Shown here: one piece after another, positions 58,581-64,000 of the stretch
How the letters are laid out: each line of letters opens with the position of its first letter
Numbering within the stretch: the stretch's first letter is position 1
Translations under genes and position numbers: made by a program
DNA from: Dallia pectoralis
Lineage: Eukaryota > Chordata > Actinopteri > Esociformes > Umbridae
Reading direction: 5' to 3'
Assembly: GCA_029465975.1 (NCBI GenBank)
Contig: CM055750.1
Location: 3,582,828 to 3,646,827 of the forward strand
DNA: 64,000 nt
The notes under the pieces: generated by a model
Database searches by the model: none
Seen by the model: the letters and a program-made list of their open reading frames with translations, nothing else
What the model was told of the DNA's origin: nothing

Positions 58581-58624
58581 GATTGGCTAAATAGTAGGAA
58601 CATTCTGGAAGGGGCGGGGGGGAG
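58581..58624 (+). promoter_or_regulatory. Inverted CCAAT, perfect heat-shock element, GC box (module copy 1)
   Basis: gattggctaa (58581-58590), gGAAcaTTCtgGAAg (58597-58611; three alternating nGAAn units, the HSF1 consensus) and ggggcggggg (58611-58620). The same block is conserved at 61350-61382 and 63230-63262. No TATA box was seen. Confidence 0.55.
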
Positions 58625-58796
58625 GAGGCAGCGCGCTCTGATATCGACAGCTGTTCCTCCTGACAAAGGCATGGCTGCCAAGGCAACAGCCACAGCCACA
58701 GACACTGCAATCAACAGCCACAGACATATCCTGCATCAATGAATGAATGAATTAATGAATGAATGGGTAAGTTCTTTCTCTGGGTCTCTGTTTACA

Positions 58797-59080
58797 CGTT
58801 AGCATGTTAGCTAGCGTTAGCACGCTAGCTAGCGTTAGCGCGCTAGCTAGCATTAGCGCGCTAGCTTACGTTAGCATGTTAGCTAGCGTTAGCGCGCTAG
58901 CTAGCGTTAGCTACTACTGTAAGGTAAGTGTATCCATACATTCAGACAGCCTGCACCAATGAATGAATGGGTAAGTTCTTTCTCTGGGTCTCTGTTTACA
59001 CGTTAGGGCGCAAGCTAACGTTAGCATGTTAGCTAGCGTTAGCTAACGTTAGCATGTTAGCTAGCGTTAGCGCGCTAACT
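58797..59080. repeat. Palindromic ctagctagcgttagc repeats
   Basis: Many overlapping self-complementary gctagc/gcgcgc/gttagc units, able to form hairpins. Also at 61545-61945 and 63435-63645. Confidence 0.8.
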
Positions 59081-59087
59081 AGTGTTA

Positions 59088-59850
59088 GCATGTACTATAG
59101 GCAGGTTACATGCAGTACTATAGGCAGGTTACATGCTGTACTATAGGCAAGTTAAATGCTGTACTATACGCAAGTTACATGCTGTACTATAGGCAAGTTA
59201 CATGCTGTACTATAGGCAGATTACATGCTGTACTATAGGCAAGTTACATGCTGTACTATAGGCAGGTTACATGCTATACTATAGGCAAGTTACATGCTGT
59301 ACTATAGGCAGGTTACATGCTGTACTATAGGCAAGTTACATGCTGTACTATAGGCAGGTTACATGCTGTACTATAGGCAAGTTACATGCTGTACTATAGG
59401 CAGGTTACATGCTGTACTATAGCCAGGTTACATGCTGTACTATAGGCAAGTTACATGCTGTACTATAGGCAGGTTACATGCTGTACTATAGGCAAGTTAC
59501 ATGCTGTACTATAGGCAGGTTACATGCTATACTATAGGCAGGTTACATGCTGTACTATAGGCAGGTTACATGCTGTACTATAGGCAGGTTACATGCTGTA
59601 CTATAGGCAAGTTACATGCTGTACTATAGGCAGGTTACATGCTGTACTATAGGCAAGTTACATGCTGTACTATAGGCAGGTTACATGCTATACTATAGGC
59701 AGGTTACATGCTGTACTATAGGCAGGTTACATGCTATACTATAGGCAGGTTACATGCTGTACTATAGGCAGGTTACATGCTGTACTATAGGCAGGTTACA
59801 TGCTGTACTATAGGCAGGTTACATGCTGTACTATTGTCAGGTTACATGCT
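59088..59850. repeat. 23-bp minisatellite, about 33 copies
   Basis: Unit core atgctgtactataggcaggt, then tac, with ggcaag/ggcagg alternation. Only in module copy 1. Confidence 0.97.
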
Positions 59851-59904
59851 GTTTATTGGCAGGTTGTTATGCTGTTTAATAGGCAGTTTATAATGCTGTT
59901 TAAT

Positions 59905-60520
59905 ATGCTACTATGGTGCATGCAGCAGTAGTGTGTATTCATGAGTAATGACTGATAGGTTTAACCCATTGCATCCTATGGTGCATGTTGCAGCAGTGTG
60001 TATTCATGAGTAATGCCTGATAGGTTTAACACATTGTATACTATGGTGCATGCAGCAGTAGTGTGTATTCATGAGTAATGACTGATAGGTTTAACACATT
60101 GCATAATATGGGGCATGCAGCAGCAGTGTGTATTGATGAGTAATGACTGATAGGTTTAACACATTGCATACTATGGTGCATGCAGCAGTAGTGTGTATTC
60201 ATGAGTAATGACTGATAGGTTTAACACATTGTATACTATGGTGCATGCAGCAGCAGTGTGTATTCATGAGTAATGACTGATAGGTTTAACACATTGCATA
60301 CTATGGTGCATGCAGCAGTAGTGTGTATTCATGAGTAATGACTGATAGGTTTAACACATTGTATACTATGGTGCATGCAGCAGCAGTGTGTATTCATGAG
60401 TATTGACTGATAGGTTTAACACATTGCATACTATGGTGCATGCAGTAGCAGTGTGTATTCATGAGTAATGACGGATAGGTTTAACACATTGTATACTATG
60501 GTGCATGTAGCAGCAGTGTC
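59905..60520. repeat. 65-bp minisatellite, about 9 copies
   Basis: Core gtgtgtattcatgagtaatg, then actgataggtttaacacatt. cagcagta and cagcagca units alternate, indicating a 130-bp higher-order period. Confidence 0.95.
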
Positions 60521-60617
60521 ACCTCAGTTTGGCAGTTGACATCAGTACACAGTCGACTACGGGTGGCCGCAAGCACACATCATCACAATTTCAGCAGAAA
60601 TTGTACGCTATCTAGTT

Positions 60618-61960
60618 ATGTGTGCTTGACTATGGTCAAGGACACATATTGTAATCTCACATATATATTATTATTATTATATCAATTTTGTCCCCGCCTA
60701 CTCCTCCCACAGTTTTTGCACTAGATGGACAAAAAAGGTGTCAAAATGTGCGTCCCGAACTCTATTTAGTTGGCATTGTTTTGTAGAAGGTTTCGTTATG
60801 TAGTTTACGAAATATTAACGATAATGTCGCTAATTAATCCCCATTGAAATACATTGACGGAATCTTCAAAACTAGAGTGTGAGAGCCCATTCAGCAGAAA
60901 ATGTAGAGAACATTTGTAAACTGCTACTGCTGCCTGAGTTTCAACTCTTTACACACAAATGGCATATCAAAACGTTCATCTATTTGTGCTGTCACTCAAA
61001 ATGTTCAAATATAAGCTGTAACATATATATTTATTTCGTTATGTCCTTTTGTTTCCAACTTGCGCCTCCCCATAGACATCCATAGAAACGGTGATTTTCT
61101 CCACTCTAATTTGAAAGCGATTTCTTGTGTTTTTTTGTTCGTTTGTAAATTGTGATAGCGCCTACATTTCTGGGGTTACAGATACATGTTATACATCAAA
61201 ATGTCCGCCTGGTTCTTATGATTCTCATGATGTAATTGTTTAAACTGTGTGAGTAAAACTCTGGTTAGTAGAGCTAAAAGTATACGACCATGTCTGAATC
61301 TTTTGAAATGATAGACAGTGAAGCAGCATTTTCTGGTTGTTGATTGGCTAAATAGTAGGAACATTCTGGAAGGGGCGGGGGGGAGGAGGCAGCGCGCTCT
61401 GATATTGATGAGAACAGCTGGTCCTCCTGACAAAGGCATGGCTGGCAGGCAACAGCCACAGACACTGCAATCAACAGCCACAGACATATCCTGCAGCAAA
61501 GATAGAATGAATGGATGGGTAAGTTCTTTCTCTGGGTCCCTGTTTACACGTTAGCATGTTAGCTAGCGTTAGCATGTTAGCTAGCGTTAGCGCGCTAGCT
61601 ATCGTTAGCATGTTAGCTAGCGTTAGCTCGCTAGCTAGCGTTAGCTACTACTGTAAGTTTATGCATACATTCAGACAGCCTGCAGCAATGAATGGATGGG
61701 TAACTTCTTTCTCTGGGTCTCTGTTTACACGTTAGCATGTTAGCTAGCGTTAGCGCGCTAGCTAGCGTTAGCTACTACTGTAAGTTTATGCATACATTCA
61801 GACAGCCTGCAGCAATGAATGGATGGGTAACTTCTTTCTCTGGGTCTCTGTTTACACGTTAGCATGTTAGCTAGCGTTAGCGCATTGCTAGCTATCTTGT
61901 TAGCATGTTAGCTAGCGTTAGCCTGCTAGCTAGCGTTAGCTACTACTGTAGTAATGAGTA
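60618..61960 (+). repeat. Promoter-like module, tandem copy 2
   Basis: Near-identical to copy 1 over the first ~900 bp. The heat-shock element is at 61358-61372 and the donor ggtaagttc at 61518. The leader frame beginning at the ATG near 61438 is open to the donor here, but not in copy 1. The segment with the donor is itself repeated twice more (61690-61945). Confidence 0.75.
61358..61380 (+). promoter_or_regulatory. Heat-shock element and GC box (module copy 2)
   Basis: gGAAcaTTCtgGAAg at 61358-61372, overlapping ggggcggggg. Same spacing as in copies 1 and 3. Confidence 0.55.
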
Positions 61961-62440
61961 ATGACTGATAGGTTTAACACATTGTATACTATGGTCAATA
62001 TGCAGCAGCAGTGTGTATTCATGAGTAATGACTGATAGGTTTAACACATTTGTATACTATGGTGATTTAACACATTGTATACTATGGTGGGCATGTAGCA
62101 GCAGTGTGTATTCATGTGTAATGACTGATATGTTTAACACATTGTATACTATGGTGCTTACAGCAGTGTGTATTCATGAGTAATGACTGATAGGTTTAAC
62201 ACATTGTATACTATTGTGCATTGCAGCAGCAGTGTGTATTCATGAGTAATGACTGATAGGTTTAACACATTGTATACTATTGGTGCATGCAGCAGCAGTG
62301 TGTATTCATGAGTATTGACTGATAGGTTTAACACATCACATACTATGGTGCTTGCAGCAGTAGTGTGTATTCATGAGTAATGACTGATAGGTTTAACACA
62401 TTGCATACTACTGATAGGTTTAACACATTGCAGCAGCAGC
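61955..62440. repeat. 65-bp minisatellite, degenerate second array
   Basis: About 7 units of the same repeat as 59905-60520, with deletions and partial units. Confidence 0.9.
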
Positions 62441-62524
62441 AGTGTCACCTCAGTTTGGCAGTTGATATCAGTACACAGTCGACTACGGGTGGCCGCAAGC
62501 ACACATCATCACAATTTCTGCAGA

Positions 62525-63645
62525 AATTGTACGCTATCTAGTTATTATTATTATTATTATATCAATTTTGTCCCCGCCTACTCCTCCCACAGTTTTTGCA
62601 CTAGATGGACAAAAAAGGTGTCAAAATGTGCGTCCCGAACTCTATTTAGTTGGCATTGTTTTGTAGAAGGTTTCGTTATGTAGTTTACGAAATATTAACG
62701 ATAATGTCGCTAATTAATCCCCATTGAAATACATTGACGGAATCTTCAAAACTAGAGTGTGAGAGCCCATTCAGCAGAAAATGTAGAGAACATTTGTAAA
62801 CTGCTACTGCTGCCTGAGTTTCAACCCTTTACACACAAATGGCATATCAAAACGTTCATCTATTTGTGCTGTCACTCAAAATGTTCAAATATAAGCTGTA
62901 ACATATATATTTATTTCGTTATGTCCTTTTGTTTCCAACTTGCGCCTCCCCATAGACATCCATAGAAACTGTGATTTTCTCCACTCTAATTTGAAAGCGA
63001 TTTTTGGTGTTTTTTTTTCGTTTGTAAATTGTGATAGCGCCTACATTTCTGGGGTTACAGATACATGTTATACATCAAAATGTCCGCCTGGGTCTTAGGA
63101 TTCTCATGGTGTAATTGTTTAAACTGTGTGATTAAAACTCTGGTTAGTAGAGCTAAAAGTATACGACCATGTCTGAATCTTTTGAAATGATAGACAAGTG
63201 AAGCAGCATTTTCTGGTTGTTGATTGGCTAAATAGTAGGAACATTCTGGAAGGGGCGGGGGGGAGGAGGCAGCGCGCTCTGATATCGATGAGGACAGCTG
63301 GTCCTCCTGACAAAGGCATGGCTGGCAGGCAACAGCCACAGACACTGCAATCAACAGCCACAGACATATCCTGCAGCAAAGAAAGAATGTATTAACGAAT
63401 GAATTGGTAAGTTCTTTCTCTGGGTCTCTGTTTACACGTTAGCATGTTAGCTAGCGTTAGCGCGCTAGCTATCGTTAGCATGTTAGCTAGCGTTAGCGCG
63501 CTAGCTAGCGTTAGCTACTACTGTAAGTTTATGCATACATTCAGACAGCCTGCAGCAATGAATGGATGGGTAACTTCTTTCTCTGGGTCTCTGTTTACAC
63601 GTTAGCATGTTAGCTAGCGTTAGCGCGCTAGCTAGCGTTAGCAGT
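62525..63645 (+). repeat. Promoter-like module, tandem copy 3
   Basis: Same order as copies 1 and 2. HSE at 63238-63252; donor-like ggtaagttc near 63407. The leader frame meets a stop (R-M-Y-stop) before the donor. Confidence 0.75.
63238..63260 (+). promoter_or_regulatory. Heat-shock element and GC box (module copy 3)
   Basis: gGAAcaTTCtgGAAg at 63238-63252, followed by the G-rich box. Confidence 0.55.
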
Positions 63646-63649
63646 TTAT

Positions 63650-64000
63650 AATGCTGTTTCATATGCTACTATGGTGCATGCAGCAGTAGTGTGTATTCAT
63701 GAGTAATGACTGATAGGTTTAACACATTGTATACTATGGTACATGTAGCAGCAGTGTGTATTCATGAGTAATGACTGATAGGTTTAACACATTGTATACT
63801 ATGGTGCATGTAGCAGCAGTGTGTATTCATGAGTAATGACTGATATGTTTAACACATTTGTATACTATGGTGGTTTAACACATTGTATACTATGGTGCTT
63901 GCAGCAGCAGTGTGTATTTATGAGTAATGACTGATAGGTTTAACACATTGTATACTATGGTGCATATAGCAGCAGTGTGTATTCATGAGTAATGACTGAT
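63650..64000. repeat. 65-bp minisatellite, third array (runs off the window)
   Basis: About 5 units up to the window edge. Confidence 0.93.

Larger units (their letters stand above)
57790..59085 (+). repeat. Promoter-like module, tandem copy 1
   Basis: Starts with two copies of a ~62-bp repeat (tgtgcttgactatggtcaag). Then comes a region shared with 60618-61960 and 62545-63640: cactagatggacaaaaaagg, ccattgaaatacattgacgg, gagagcccattcagcagaaa, an HSE/GC-box block at 58580-58625, a short leader and a donor-like ggtaagttctttctctgggt (58766), then palindromic gctagcgttagcgcgctagc repeats. No protein frame is conserved among the three copies. Confidence 0.75.

Noticed and set aside
61318..61554. 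Small protein from the promoter-like module
   Set aside because: The frame is not conserved in the other two copies, which stop or shift early.

Overview
This is eukaryotic DNA from a ray-finned (teleost) fish. The evidence is AT-rich sequence with spliced vertebrate genes, fish-type LINEs (Rex1-, Rex3- and L2-like), Tc1/mariner relics including one of the Sleeping Beauty type, several hAT elements with 8-bp target duplications, and a very high load of microsatellites and minisatellites. Species cannot be fixed from the window. There is no prokaryotic operon, CRISPR array or rRNA. Most long open frames are artefacts of tandem repeats whose unit length is a multiple of three.

Genes. Two genes can be supported, both on the minus strand. 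(1) A tandem pair of interleukin-1-family-like genes, copy 1 at 6402-9321 and copy 2 at 27160-29851. Each has three recognisable 3' coding exons with canonical splice sites and matching phases (1, then 0). A third, broken copy lies at about 4500-4925. (2) The 3' half of a ckap2l/CKAP2-family gene at 36862-44766, as five phase-consistent exons. In human, CKAP2L lies beside IL1A/IL1B, so this neighbourhood independently supports the IL-1 call.

Layout. 0-5 kb: end of an older duplicated unit, a (TG)n tract, a 24-bp minisatellite and the IL-1-like relic. 5.4-26 kb: duplicated unit 1, holding IL-1-like copy 1 (with a 40-bp minisatellite in an intron), L2 and Rex1-like LINEs, a young non-autonomous LTR element (12378-16131) full of short GC-rich tandem repeats, a Rex3 insertion, 36-, 53- and 68-bp minisatellites and a dimeric tRNA-like SINE. 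26-35.3 kb: unit 2, holding IL-1-like copy 2 (with a hAT-type MITE in an intron), LINEs, a solo LTR and an inverted piece of the 36-bp minisatellite. 36.8-44.8 kb: ckap2l. 44.9-57 kb: hAT and Tc1 elements, minisatellites and a 500-N assembly gap (53637-54136). 57-64 kb: a 42-bp minisatellite, then three tandem copies of a promoter-like module (inverted CCAAT, a perfect heat-shock element, a GC box and a splice donor) separated by 23-bp and 65-bp minisatellites.

The two units act as natural controls for each other. Insertions present in one copy and absent from the other define the exact ends of the hAT MITE and the SINE. The near-identity of the last IL-1-like exon plus 3' flank, against strongly diverged upstream exons, points to recent gene conversion.
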